Assembly: GCA_045837725.1 (NCBI GenBank)
Contig: JBEWZL010000038.1
Coordinates: 88,686-152,685, forward strand
Reading direction: 5' to 3'
Length of the DNA: 64,000 bases
Source of the DNA: Vermamoeba vermiformis
Taxonomy: Eukaryota; Tubulinea; Echinamoebida
Within the stretch, counting starts at the first letter, position 1; each line of letters begins with the position of its first letter. Positions 1 to 10,883 of the stretch are shown in pieces. Below the pieces are notes generated by a model. It searched no databases, was not told the DNA's origin, and saw only the letters and a list, made by a program, of their open reading frames with translations. Both the position numbers and the translations under genes were made by a program.

Positions 1-301
1 ACAGGTAGTGCAGAAGAAAATCCAAGAGTTCAAAGAGGCCTGCTTTTTGTTGTTCGGCTTTCAAATCGATTTTGACGACAGTCTTGGCCGCAGATACAGA
101 TTGTTGTCAATGTACGCAGACAAGGAAACGGATTTCTTGTTGTTCCAGTTAGGCAAGAACAGTACCATGAGTATGTTAGAAACGGAGTTATCGAAGACGT
201 TACAACCGCAGATCCAAATGTATTTGGTCAATTCGCACTCAATTCCTGCATTTTTGAGCGATTTAACTTTATCGCAGTTCAAAAAGCGAAAGAAAATGTA
301 A
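1..301 (+). CDS. MAD1: Spindle checkpoint protein MAD1, C-terminal end (partial)
   Basis: The last ~99 codons of a gene that begins before the window; the frame is open to the left edge, so no start is visible. The residues match the MAD1 C-terminal domain: a LLFGFQIDF stretch, RYRLLSMYAD, a LETELSKTL helix and the near-terminal SIPAFLSDLTL. In known MAD1 this domain forms the RWD-like dimer head that follows the MAD2-binding segment and helps recruit the checkpoint complex to kinetochores. The usual protein is a 600-750 residue coiled coil, so most lies upstream. It ends in TAA. It converges with the RING gene that follows on the other strand. Confidence 0.85.
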   Translation, partial: QVVQKKIQEFKEACFLLFGFQIDFDDSLGRRYRLLSMYADKETDFLLFQLGKNSTMSMLETELSKTLQPQIQMYLVNSHSIPAFLSDLTLSQFKKRKKM

Positions 302-378
302 AAAGTAAACGAGAAGATGAATTTGTAAGCTAATGAACTTCGTGCGAGGAAAGTTAATTATTTTAATTTTTTAAGAGA

Positions 379-2256
379 CTATAGATACACTTTGAATACT
401 TCTCCGGCTGACCGACACACGGGGCACTTAATATCTTGAATTGTATTCGCGCACTGTTCGCAGATGCACATGTGATGGCACGGAGAAAATACCATGTTGC
501 GTGGTCGTTCAGTGCATATTAAACAGTTGCTAGTCTCTGTTCGATCATTAATCTCGTTTTTCACTTTGAATAGGGCTAATTTCAAACTATTTTGAAGGTC
601 TTTCAATTGCTGCATGTTTAACGGCTCCAAATTATTTCCTTTAAATCGATCATTTTCTGTTCTAATTGTCTCTATTTCCTTTCTATGCTCTTCTTTTTCT
701 AATGTAAATCTATTCTTCAATTCTACGACGGTGAGTTCGTTTTTGTCTTTTGAATTTTTTATGGCATCCAGTTCTTTCTTCAACTTCTTATTTTCTTCTT
801 TCAAACTATGTAGTTCTTCTTTAGCAGTTGATTTTTCGTATTCAATAGTCTTTTGTAACGTTTCATTTTGCTCTTTAGCCTTCTCCAGTTCTTTTTTAAA
901 CCGCTCGATGACCTGTTTCTGGATCTCGATTGACCTCGCTCTTTCCGCTTTCAACTCTGCTATTTCTAATTCTTGTAATTGTGGTACTCTTCTTTTTCTC
1001 GTTAATTCGTCTGAAACTATGCTGGCGTAGTCAGGAACACGTGCTTGATCCAATACCGTTACGTCGATGATGAGCATTACTGGATCGGGATTTGAAGCCA
1101 AAATATACAAGCTCTTATTTATAATATTTACGGAACGAACCGCATCTATGTTTGGCATGTCACCTACGAGCACATCCGGAATTAGTCTTGTCTTTCTTCA
1201 GTATGCAGCCTTTTGAGTAATTACCTTGTAAATTTACTTCGTGCCATTTCATAGCGTACTCGGGCTCCAATCTTGACTGCCTCAGCTCTTTATCAAAGTC
1301 CATGACCCACATCCGGATCTTTGAGACGTGTTCTTTCGGAGTAGCTTCCATCTCAATGCCAACGATCACGATCCAATTATAATATTTCAAGAAGTATTTG
1401 TTCTTAGGCAGATCGGGAATAACTATCCAATTGTTAGCGAAAGCCGTGAGTTGGATCTTCGATCGAGCGGTATCATACCTTCGATTGGTGATTCTGCATG
1501 GAGTGTTGGTCGTTCTCCTTCATCTGGCTGATATAAATATGCCAGTTTTTTGTCTAAATGATAAGGAGACATAAAATGTCTTGGACATTGAAGGTAAGTT
1601 TTCAATGTCAGATTCGAAAGAGAAGATCAGGTACGCGTCTGCATAGGCAAATTTTTGTCTCTGAGCATCCCATACAACAACTCCAGTTGCATTAATCTCT
1701 ACCACCCACTCTTTTGCGGGAATAAAGATGGATTTACGATCATGTGCGTCAAATCCCCAAAGTCGCGAGGATCCAAGGCTGGCTTTGGCACTTGAGGTCA
1801 AATCTAATATTTTTGCCTTGACGGGGTCGATAAAGGCAATTTGCATCTTCGTTGAGTTCGTGTAAAGATGGTCTGTACAATTTATTAAAATTTTCGGATC
1901 GGATCGATCTACAACTTACCTCCAACGTAATAAATCCTTACGTCATTTGAAGTTAAAATAAAATCCTCTCTTGGTTTGGGTTTTTTATTTGCTTCCCAAA
2001 TATTAAGCTGTCGCCAAGCAAATTTTTCTGGTTCGAAGCGAAACAGATCCATTGCTACGGTCATCATGTAAATATTTCCACCGCACTAATATGTAGTAAA
2101 ATATTATAGTAACTGCACGTAAGTAAATGTCAACCAAAATCTTACCACGCAGGTTTTGCAACCAGCTAGATTCGACTTCTTCAACAAAGCGATTGACGCA
2201 TCGTCTGTAGCGCGTAATGGCCTCCAGTTTGCAACATAATCTATTTTCTCAGTCAT
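379..2256 (-). CDS. Kelch-like repeats, coiled coil and C-terminal RING-HC finger (putative E3 ubiquitin ligase)
   Basis: At least six exons can be joined in frame. The start is ATG at 2256-2254 and the stop is TAG at 381-379. The N-terminal half (exons ~2256-1180) has repeated beta-strand patterns, such as GGNIYMMTVAMDLFRFEP and WGFDAHDRKSIFIP, that look like kelch or propeller blades. Next comes a charged coiled coil of ~130 residues rich in K, E and L. The protein ends in a RING-HC finger: CLIC, then CHHMCICEQC, then CPVC near the terminus. That placement resembles MGRN1/cIAP-type ligases. Splice joints that keep the frame include an acceptor near 1874 and a donor near 1638. Inferred role: ubiquitin ligase with a propeller for substrate recognition. 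The exact substrate is unknown. Confidence 0.75.
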
Positions 2257-2380
2257 TGTTGTAATGTTATCACGCAATAAATAAAGTGACACACTGCGGC
2301 TAATTCAAAAAAGCCCGCCAAAATCTCAGTGCTGTTTTTGACCTTCAAATTTTGCCCTTTAATAATTTAATCACAATCCA

Positions 2381-4183
2381 ATGGAAGAGCAAGGGAGTAA
2401 TCAATGTATATTTATTTTATTGCCTCGCGAGATTCAGCTGATTGTAGTTTCGGTGATCGAAGATGTTGACGATCTGCTTTCATTGGTTCAGGTTGCCATG
2501 TTCAATCACGTATTAAATAAGGATGGGTTTATCATACGTGAGGTATGGCTTAGAATAGCAAAACAGTTGCATTGGACCGTTTCAGACACATCCAACGCAT
2601 GGATCAAGGTAATTTTCGTACCAGTTAATTTTAAAAATTACATCATTCCCATAGTTTGCAACAAAGTATCGTAGTATCGGATATAGAACTATTAATATCC
2701 CATTATAATATTTTAAAAATGAGATTGAAAATGGATTCGAAGAAATTCACTAATTTTCTTTGTACAGCGGACCGCAAAGAAAGTAGGCAGTGGTCGATAT
2801 TGTCTCTATTGTGGTCGTGTTACGCAGGCGAAAATACCGCTGTCTTGGATGGCTGAATATAGCATAAAACGTCGCATCTGTCTTGACTGTTTTACCGGCC
2901 GAAAAGGAGTTGATTTAATTACGAAAAGTAATTATAATATTATTGTTTATATTAATATCATCCCTAATTAACTATTTTCGTAGCCCTTATTCGAGCACGC
3001 TTTCCACAACTGCCCTACAAGAAATTGTCTTTTCTTGAATGGCGCTACGATAGCAATAGAGATGAAGAATATTTATTATCGTAAGAATACTATAATGCTA
3101 TAATATATCTTATGTATATTAATGATTTGGATTCTTAGGCAAGTTGAAAGATTGGCAACAGGAGAATACGTGCCGCCAACGGAATTCAAAACTGCGTTTG
3201 AATTACACTACAAATCCAATGCAAAACGAATGCCTGCAAATAAGAAAAATAACAATACGAATGGCAACGAGCCTAAGAAAAAATCCTCGAAATTATTGAA
3301 GGAATTTGGAGGCATCGGATCTAAACCAACTCCCGTTAGCACTAAAATATCACCATTTAATAATATGTTCAAACAAAATAGCAACAATATACAGCCAAAC
3401 ACTACAATCTCGAATAATAACAGCGATGAGCGTGAAAACAAGGAACAGAAGGCGCCAATTATAATTGAAGATGAAGACGATGATTTTCAAGCGCCGAAAA
3501 TTAAGAAATTGCCTGCTAATATAATACCAAATACTAATGCGCCAAAGAATAAGCCGAAGATCTCAGCAGATTCAATGAAAAAACAACGCAAACGGAAACC
3601 AAAAGCTACAGCTCCAACAAATAATGCTAATTTAATGTCCACATTGGTATCAATTGCAAAAAGTAACGAAGATAAACCAATGCAGAAGGAAGAGAAAGCA
3701 AACAGGGACGTGGTTATGGCGGATCTGATCGAGGCTACGCAAGAAACGAACATCAATACTTCTGATAGTCTTCAAAGTTCATCCAGTAGTATAACAAGTA
3801 CTAGCAACGTCTCTGAGACAAGTATTGGTGCAGATCCAGCGCAACTAATTAAGCCTAAAATTTCGAAGAAAAGATCTGTCAAAACAAAAGCAACTGCCCC
3901 GACCAATAACGACCTGAGCTTATCATCTTCGTTAAAAACGCCGTTTAAGCGACCAAGACGAACAGAAGATCAATCTCCGACTGATGAAAATGGCGTAGCA
4001 ATTCCGTCGCCAAAGAAACGCTTGAAAAAGACTAATCCAAGTCCCACAAAGTTAATAAGCAACATTAGTGTTGAAAATATGGAAGATAGTAATCAAAATG
4101 TTGCCGCATCCGCTCAAAATGATGCCCACGCCCCAAGCGAATCTACGGATGAAAAACTTGATCTGCATGTAAATGTGTTGTAA
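2381..4183 (+). CDS. F-box protein with a CxxC zinc motif and a long basic disordered tail
   Basis: Starts at ATG 2381 with an F-box (LPREIQLIVVSVIEDVDDLLSL), suggesting an SCF ubiquitin ligase adaptor. After two introns (2610-2654 and about 2664-2766, the middle exon being only ~11-19 nt) comes a zinc-binding module with CLYCGR and, ~27 residues later, RICLDCF. Further introns lie near 2932-2985 and 3081-3138. The last exon encodes ~350 residues, very rich in K, N, S and P, with several nuclear-localisation-like clusters (KKQRKRKPK, FKRPRR, PKKRLKK). It also has two near-repeats around the words KATAPTNN (about 3605 and 3890). The family is not recognised beyond F-box and zinc; a nuclear SCF adaptor is inferred. 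Confidence 0.7.
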
Positions 4184-4358
4184 ATAGCATTCAAGTACAT
4201 TATCATGATGGATTCGTCGAATAGTTTTTAATCGTTCCAAGATCAGATTCACCGAATTTAGACGAAAATAGCGCAACCCCAAAATATCGGCGGTTATTTA
4301 ATTTCAACAACACCAAGCAATTATCAAACACAACAACGACTATCTAAGCAACACCATA

Positions 4359-5070
4359 ATGGCCGCTAGTATCACGAAAGAATTGACTAAGGAGGAAGAA
4401 AAGCTGATCTCGGCTGCTTTAAGGTATGGATTCAATTTGCAATTTAAAAATAACATTTAGATCTAATTTTTATCGTTCAGAGGAGATGCTGATGAATTAA
4501 ACTATCTGCTTGACAACGGAGTCTCGATCGACACACGAAGACTTTCGGATGGCTGGACGTTGCTTCACCTGGCTGCTTCGGAGGAGCGCCTTAATATTTT
4601 GAAGGTAATGATAAGGAAAAATATACATTATAATTTAATTTCCGAAGTTACTTAATTTAAATTCAAATTTTTGAAATTTTCGTTTACTGAGCCTCTCTAC
4701 AGATCCTGGTCGATAGAAAATATGACGTTCAAACGAAGAATAATTTGGGTGGTATTGCACTCCATAAGGCAGCTGTTAATGGCAAATCCAGAAGTGCCGA
4801 ATTTTTGATCAACAACGGCTCGCCAGTTAATGCTCAAAATAACAACGGATGGACTCCATTGCACGAGACAGCTATTCACAATCACTTAGAATGTGCCAAG
4901 TACCTTTTATCACGAGGTGCAGATAAGAATTTGGCTGACAAGTAAGAATCTTAACGAATCTGTCCTTGTTCTTTCGATATTAACATTTAACGATTAGGTA
5001 CGGAAAACGCCCTATTGATTACGCTACAGAATTTAAACACACTGATATTATCAACTTGCTGAATGAATAA
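4359..5070 (+). CDS. Small ankyrin-repeat protein
   Basis: Four exons (4359-4423, 4481-4602, 4703-4942, and from about 4998 to the TAA at 5068-5070) give a protein of about 165 residues. It begins MAASITKELTKEEEKL and consists almost wholly of ankyrin repeats, with canonical cores DGWTLLHLAA, GGIALHKAAVNG, NGWTPLHETAI and KRPIDYA. No other domain is present. Similar stand-alone ankyrin proteins act as binding scaffolds, for example 26S proteasome subunit gankyrin or PSMD10-like proteins, but no specific partner can be named. It lies tail-to-tail with the NTPase gene on the other strand; only ~80 nt separate the stop codons. Confidence 0.85.
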
Positions 5071-5117
5071 AAGTTAATTTCGAGCTGCTCGAATTATTAG
5101 ATCTAAATATGCATTAC

Positions 5118-5160
5118 GAATTCTGGTGTTTAACCAGACATTAGGAATATTTATTGTTGG
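5118..5160 (+). repeat. ~40 bp dispersed repeat, copy 1
   Basis: Begins GAATTCTGGTGTTTAACC and continues with GACATTAGGAATA. A second copy in the same orientation starts at 7806. The first 18 bases and a later 13-base block are identical, with a short 2-3 base difference between them. This copy sits at the 3' end of the NTPase gene and overlaps its last codons on the other strand. Confidence 0.6.
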
Positions 5161-7268
5161 AAAATGGCATTTCCGAACGACTCATAAACACTGCTCGAGA
5201 TTTGAATGTCGGACCAAAATAGCTCGCGAGGGGCATTGAGCATTGACCAGATTGATAACTGCTTCAATTTTTCATCTGGCATTGTTTTAACAAAATTGAG
5301 TAAGCCCAAATAAGGAATGACAGGTACATGATCTACTATCACAATGGCTCCACTCATTTCCAACTGTCCCCAAGTCTTTGTGCCAACAACCTCTTTTCGA
5401 TCAACTGGCATGCCAAGAAGGCAGTTGATTAGTGCCTCTGATGGCAGTGTGTGATAGCTTTCACTGATAGATTTGACACACAGGTCTTGGATATGTGTCC
5501 AGTCCCACTCCTCCATTGGAATATTCTGATGCTTTTTGTAGTATTCGGCTGCTGCTTCGCACACAAATTGTACGAATCTAGGGAGACCACCACAATCACG
5601 TAGTAATTGATTGAATGCAGCTGATTTGTGAAAAGCAGGGATGAACTTTTGTCGATGAACCTAAAATTGGTGGTTGGTTTAATCATCTATCTCAGTCACT
5701 GCTTTCCTTACCTCTTCTACCATTGCAATAACGTTCTTGTTAGAGAGTAAGCCAAGAGGAAACTCCTTCAGTTTAAAACTTGACGCCTTAACTTGTTCTG
5801 AGAATCCAACATAAGATGTTCCTGAAAAAATAGGCATGACGTAGGGCAAATCAGGAGACTTGACACCTGCCAATGCTGTCAGCATATCTTTGACGTAGTT
5901 GCTTGGCATCTCTCTTTCAAAGCACTACAATAGATAGTTTAGAATTAATTTTTTAAGCGGAATTTGTACCTTATTGACCTCATCGATCACCAATATTATG
6001 CCGCATTCGTTGTCCAAATCAAAAACTTTCAAGATCAGTTCAATAGCGAACTCCAATGTCATATGTAAGTGCGTTGAATCGTTTGACAGCTCTGTGCAAT
6101 AATCTTTCAGTTTCTTAAATCCAAAGAGCTCGGATTTGAGTATCCGCAGTGCAAGCATAGTATCAGCCGATAAACTCATGTCATAGTTGATAATACTGAA
6201 ACCATTTGTAAATGGAACAAAGATCGTGTGCCATTTTTTGATACACGGAAGTGGATCTGTTAACAGTTAATAGGATTGCATAATTGAGTAAATAACTTAC
6301 TGTCAGCAATTATGTTTTGTGTCAGTTCATAAAGAAAGCGTGTCTTCCCAATGCCTGGAGCACCATAACAAAATTTGAAAGAGATAGCTTTATTGCCAAT
6401 CTTTAGTTCGCCTTTCTCAGTACTTTCGCACATCAACTTTAATAGGCGCAAATGATCTTCGTAATCGTTTCTAATTTCCTCCCGAAGTGATTCGAGCAAC
6501 TCTGCGCGACCAACGAGTGGAAAAGACGCACCCACCTCACTCAGGATGAACCTATCTATTGGCTGTCCGAGGATTAGAATGCATGTTTCAACCAAATCAA
6601 TGGCATAATGTACCTCAAATAGTCCTCGGGGTCGAGCTTGAGCCAACTGTGCTTGAAAAAACTCTTCTCGAGTAACGCTCAGCACTGCACTTTTCGTCTG
6701 CCGAATTGCATCTTCCATCAACTAAATTAGCTAATCGCTTGTTAATCACTTGCGCTTACCTGGTTCCGCGAGAGATTTCTTCCGTTTTTCGCTCTCCTGC
6801 AGTTTTTCGATCACCGCCCACAACTGATCTGCCGAGCCCCCAGGAAGGCCATAGTCTTCCAGTCTTTTGACATTGGGAATTACCAGGAGAGTAGCCCCCT
6901 TAACCTTTGCTTTCTTCAATACATCCAGATCGTCTTGTTCAAACTTGCATTCTTTTCGCGCCCAAATCGCAACCTGCCTCTGATGCCAATCGGGCTGTGG
7001 TAGGATATCTTTAGTGATATTGTGTCGCGCCCATGCCTCCAGTTGCTCCTCAGGCCACCTATCAACAGGGAGAGTCCAATCAAAAAGCGAATCTGCAGAT
7101 TTTAGTTTTTTTAAAACGATAAACGTGTAAAAGTGCCGTATTTAATTTAATTAGATTTGAATATATTGCATTAAACGATATTTCGAAACATAATTAATTA
7201 TTTGAGACGAGCAGGGATTTAATTAAAGACAAAAAGATTCCGCTAACCGATCAGTTACCTCCATCCAT
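5151..7268 (-). CDS. SAM-like domain plus P-loop NTPase of CRN/STAND type
   Basis: Six exons join in frame. The first is only 10 nt (7268-7259), then a 166 nt intron, then the exons starting 7092, 6711, ~6255, ~5926 and ~5661, to a TAA at 5153-5151. Residues ~1-105 look like a SAM-like fold (WPEEQLEAWARH... LKKAKVKGATLLVI ... LEDYGLPGGSADQLWAVIEK). A linker with LVGRAELLESL follows, then Walker A GAPGIGKT (about 6350) and a Walker B-like ILVIDEVNK (about 5975). The C-terminal part contains GGLPRFVQFV and no recognised nuclease or kinase domain. This organisation is typical of the ATPase module shared by Crinkler-type proteins and STAND NTPases of protists and fungi. Inferred role: intracellular recognition or signalling ATPase. 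It appears intact, about 560-580 aa. Confidence 0.7.
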
Positions 7269-7544
7269 TATCTTATCATATAATAAAGAAATTGTGCTTA
7301 AATACTTCTTGCGTGGTAATAATATCAAACAACAAAGTGGAGATAAAGAGACGTTCAAAAAAAAATGGCGTTTGAAATTTGGTGACTCGAGCTGTTAATA
7401 GATCGTCGAGTTTGAAGTCGATTGAAATGCATATATACATCTAATAATTCGCAATGGTAAACACCGAAGAGCCTCGGTTGTTTGTCTGAAGACAGTTCAA
7501 AAAATTATCGAACTCGAAATAAACCACAACAACCAACAACAGAA

Positions 7545-8530
7545 ATGCAACAACAAGCGGGCATTGCTTTGCCAAGAAATTTGATTCGCGTACCAATGGT
7601 ACGACAGTCCACTAACTACACGTGCGGCGTAGCTTCGTTGATGTCCGTGCTGCAACGTACGTTGTGATTTTCAACCGCTGTCATTTAGTACCACAAAGAT
7701 ACTAATCGTATTAATAATGAAATTCTATTTCCTTCTGCTAGAACGAAAATCAGCGGCAGAAATGATTAAATAAGAAATTAAATTTCAATTTAAATTTAAT
7801 AGATTGGAATTCTGGTGTTTAACCGTGACATTAGGAATAATTATGGCGTCATTATTAATCAAATATAATTAAGATTGGGCTGTCGAGTATAGAGAAGATC
7901 AGCTTGAAGAGGAACTTGGATCGACCTACTGCAACTCTGAGTTAGGCACCAATCACTTACGAATCCTTGAATTTGCTAAAGAAAAAGGTATTTGTCCATA
8001 AAACGTTGCGATCAAATCATGCAGAATCAGTTTAAATGTTTTGACTGCCACATCCACGTTTTAGGTTTTGTAGCTAACAAGCATCTTCACTTGGGACTCG
8101 ACAATTTGAAAAAAATGATCGATTTAGGTAGACCTGTTATTAGTAAGTCCAATCAATATTAAACTTAGAATAAGGATGAACTTACACCGTACACAGTCGC
8201 ATTGCAAGCGTGGACGGAAGATCCAAAAACGGTTAATTGGAAAGAAGACTACGAAGATGGTCATTATGTAGTCGTCATTGGCTACGACGAACAAAATGTG
8301 TTCTTCATGGATCCCAGTACGCTTGGAAATTACGTTTACGTTCCAAATCAAGGTATTAAATACTTAACTTTCCAAATAGTGGTCGTTATTAATATTTACT
8401 AGAATTTTTGGACCGATGGCACGACGAAGACGGCGACGAGGGGAAAACAAAAGTCATTCAACTTGCGCTTGAGATCTACAAACCAACTCCACCGACCTAC
8501 AACCCCGAAGTCGCTTTGAAAATGGACTAA
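7545..8530 (+). CDS. C39-fold cysteine peptidase-like protein (bacterial type)
   Basis: Exons 7545-7656, 7874-7987, 8065-8142, 8197-8352 and 8403-8530 join in frame. The papain-like C39 triad is visible: Cys in NYTCGVASLMSVLQ, His in DGHYVVVIGYD and Asp in FFMDPST. In bacteria, C39-like proteins of this size (~200 aa) are predicted peptidases. No signal peptide or ABC-transporter domain is fused. The first in-frame ATG is 7545, but the frame is open upstream to 7461, so an upstream exon with the true start is possible. The first intron (217 nt) is long for this genome and contains the second copy of the 40 bp repeat. Bacterial origin by transfer is possible but not shown. Confidence 0.65.
7806..7848 (+). 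repeat. ~40 bp dispersed repeat, copy 2, inside an intron
   Basis: Same start (GAATTCTGGTGTTTAACC) and same following block (GACATTAGGAATA) as the copy at 5118, direct orientation, ~2.7 kb away. It lies in the unusually long first intron of the C39-like peptidase gene. Confidence 0.6.
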
Positions 8531-8613
8531 TTGTAAACTATTACTTGGTGTTTAATAGATTTATGTAAGATAATAGAAACAACGGGACAAGTTTGGCTTG
8601 TCAGATTCGGATC

Positions 8614-10584
8614 TTATTTGTCGTTGAAGTTGCTCTTCAATCCTTGCCAGCACTCGTAGTACTTCTCGTCAATGTTGTGTTCTTGAGCCCAAGGTGTGAT
8701 GTGGAACAAGTAGCTCGATTCGAACATGAAAGCCATTGTGTCCGGCATCTTAACGGGCTTCAATTCCTGCAGTTCCACGCGTTAATAAGTATGTCCCAAT
8801 AGCCACCAATAATGAATACGACATAGTACTTACAGCCTTAGAGGCACCCTCGAAAGCTTGAGTGTCAGGGCCGTGAGGAGTCATGGCTGAGTGCAACGAG
8901 CCACCACCGGGAACGAAGCCACTCTCACCACCTTGTTTAGCTTCATATTCACCTCTGTGGCATAACATTAGTTCGGCGACCGCAACTACGAATAGCGTGC
9001 TAACGACGTACCTGATCAAACCCATGTACTCGCTCATGCAGTTGCGGTGGTAGTAAGGAGGTCGGAAGGTGTGTTCGGAGACTTGCCAGCGAGGAGGGAA
9101 AATAACAAAATCGGCCACAGCAGTGCCAGGAGATGTGCTAGGGCAGGTCAACACGGTGAAGATTGAAGGGTCCTATGAGCTCATTAACTACACGTGCTAT
9201 AGTCTCGGATAGTTGGACTTACGGGGTGATCAAAAGTGACACTGTTGACGGCGTTGAATCGATCGAGATCGTACTTGTAAGGAGCGTAGTTTCCGTGCCA
9301 CGCGACGACGTTGAACGGCGAGTGATCTTGCTCGCGAACAAACAACGAGCCAATGAACTTGGTCACGACTGTGAAGTGAATGTTTTGTTTGTCTTCGTAG
9401 GCAGCCACGGGGTACAAAAAGTCACGTGGGTTAGCGAGACCGTTGGCACCGATGGGACCCAAGTCAGGGATCTTGAAGTGATCGTTGTAGACCTCTAACA
9501 TGTAACCGCGAGAGTGACCGTCGGGCAAGTTGATTTGGAAGGTAATACCGCGAGGCACAACGCAGATTTCGCCAGGGAACACTTCGAGCATACCAAACTC
9601 AGTGCGCATATCGAGACGACCCTTTTGAGGCACTACGAAAAAAAGTTGGTCAGATTCGTGAACGAGCCGGGTCATCGAACGGATCAACAGATTTGATACT
9701 GGGCGTTTTAACTAAATATAATTTGCAACACCTACCGATCAAAAAGTCACCATCGGAGTTATAGAAGCCCTTATTGTCCATATTCTTGTTAGCGGAGTAC
9801 AGATGCACCGCAACACCGGATTTGCTCGCGATATCTCCGGCTCCGCAGAAGGTAATCAAACCTTAACGATACCATTAGATTATACACTCGGAATTGTCTC
9901 GTGTACATACCTTCAACAAAGTCTGTAGGCTTCTCGGGGTTTTGCAAAGGCATCCATCTGAGTTGGTTGGGATTGGGAATGCAGTTTGAAAAGTTGTTGG
10001 TGAAGAGCGGATGCTCGATTTTCTTATAGGGCAAGTGGCACACTGAAGGTCTAATGCGGTACAACCAGCTAAACGAAACGAGTTAGCTCATCCGCGCCAC
10101 GTGCAAAACTTGATCAACGCAACCGGAATAAAATATAAAAACCGGACCAGATTGCAAATAATATATCGGTTTATATCATTATTAATCATATTTAGTGTAT
10201 CGGTATTAAAGGCGGTCTTATTTTAGCAAAGGACGCCATTCATGAAAATGTTTTCTGGATCGCAATGCACTCCAAAATTTAATCTCGCGAAGTATAATAT
10301 TATATAACATATTTACATCAATATCCGCTGGTGATTTCAATTAAAATGATTTTTCAAAAATTGAAACGAATTTTCTGAAACAATTTTGCGTACCTTCGCA
10401 CTTGTGTGGCTCTGGGCACGGTAAAAGCAGCACCAGAGAGCTGTTCTGCGTAGAGGCCACGAGGGCATACTTGGGGACTGTTTTGACCAATAGGCAAACT
10501 GTTGGGCAAAGCCTCGGTGGAGAAGTGATTGCCGAATCCGGGCTGGTACTGGTACTTTTCGGTTCTTTGCTTTAAGAAAGACAT
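8614..10584 (-). CDS. HGD: Homogentisate 1,2-dioxygenase
   Basis: Opens the homogentisate ring to maleylacetoacetate in tyrosine and phenylalanine breakdown, using a non-haem iron. Eight exons run from ATG 10584-10582 to TAA 8616-8614. The N-terminus [21 protein letters not shown] is the family signature. The iron ligands are visible: His and Glu in [12 protein letters not shown], and His in AMTPHGPD. Further conserved blocks are [17 protein letters not shown] and [15 protein letters not shown]. The length (~440 aa) is normal. The first intron, about 300 nt (10386 to ~10073), is the longest in the gene. The other tyrosine-catabolic genes (FAH, MAAI, HPPD) are not adjacent. Very secure call. 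Confidence 0.97.
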
Positions 10585-10883
10585 TGTTCTATGGTGGTGT
10601 ACTTGGCTAACTAGTATAAATCTAAATGAGCGGAAAGATGTAATTCAGAAAACATAACTTTTGCTTTTCATGAAATTTTCTTTGCCGTCAGAACTAACGC
10701 AAATGCCGTACATTTATTAGGTATTAGTATTAGGCAGATGGATAGCAATCTGGAGAGCCTTATTCCATCAGATTCTCTTGAAGAGCTGTTTCAAATCTGA
10801 TCTTTTTTGTTTGCCGGTCGAGAAAAACTAATTTTTCATAATAACGACGATCAATAAGAGGAATCAAGTGTTTGATCTCAAAA

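Noticed and set aside
614-1030. 138-codon plus-strand frame
   Set aside because: Mirror of the lysine/glutamate-rich coiled coil of the RING gene on the other strand; composition is all F and S.
6712-6760. An apparent reading-frame mismatch in the NTPase gene
   Set aside because: Disappears when the acceptor AG at 6713-6712 is used; the frame then continues normally.
9184-9498. Plus-strand frame opposite HGD
   Set aside because: Overlaps an exon with strong HGD conservation on the minus strand.
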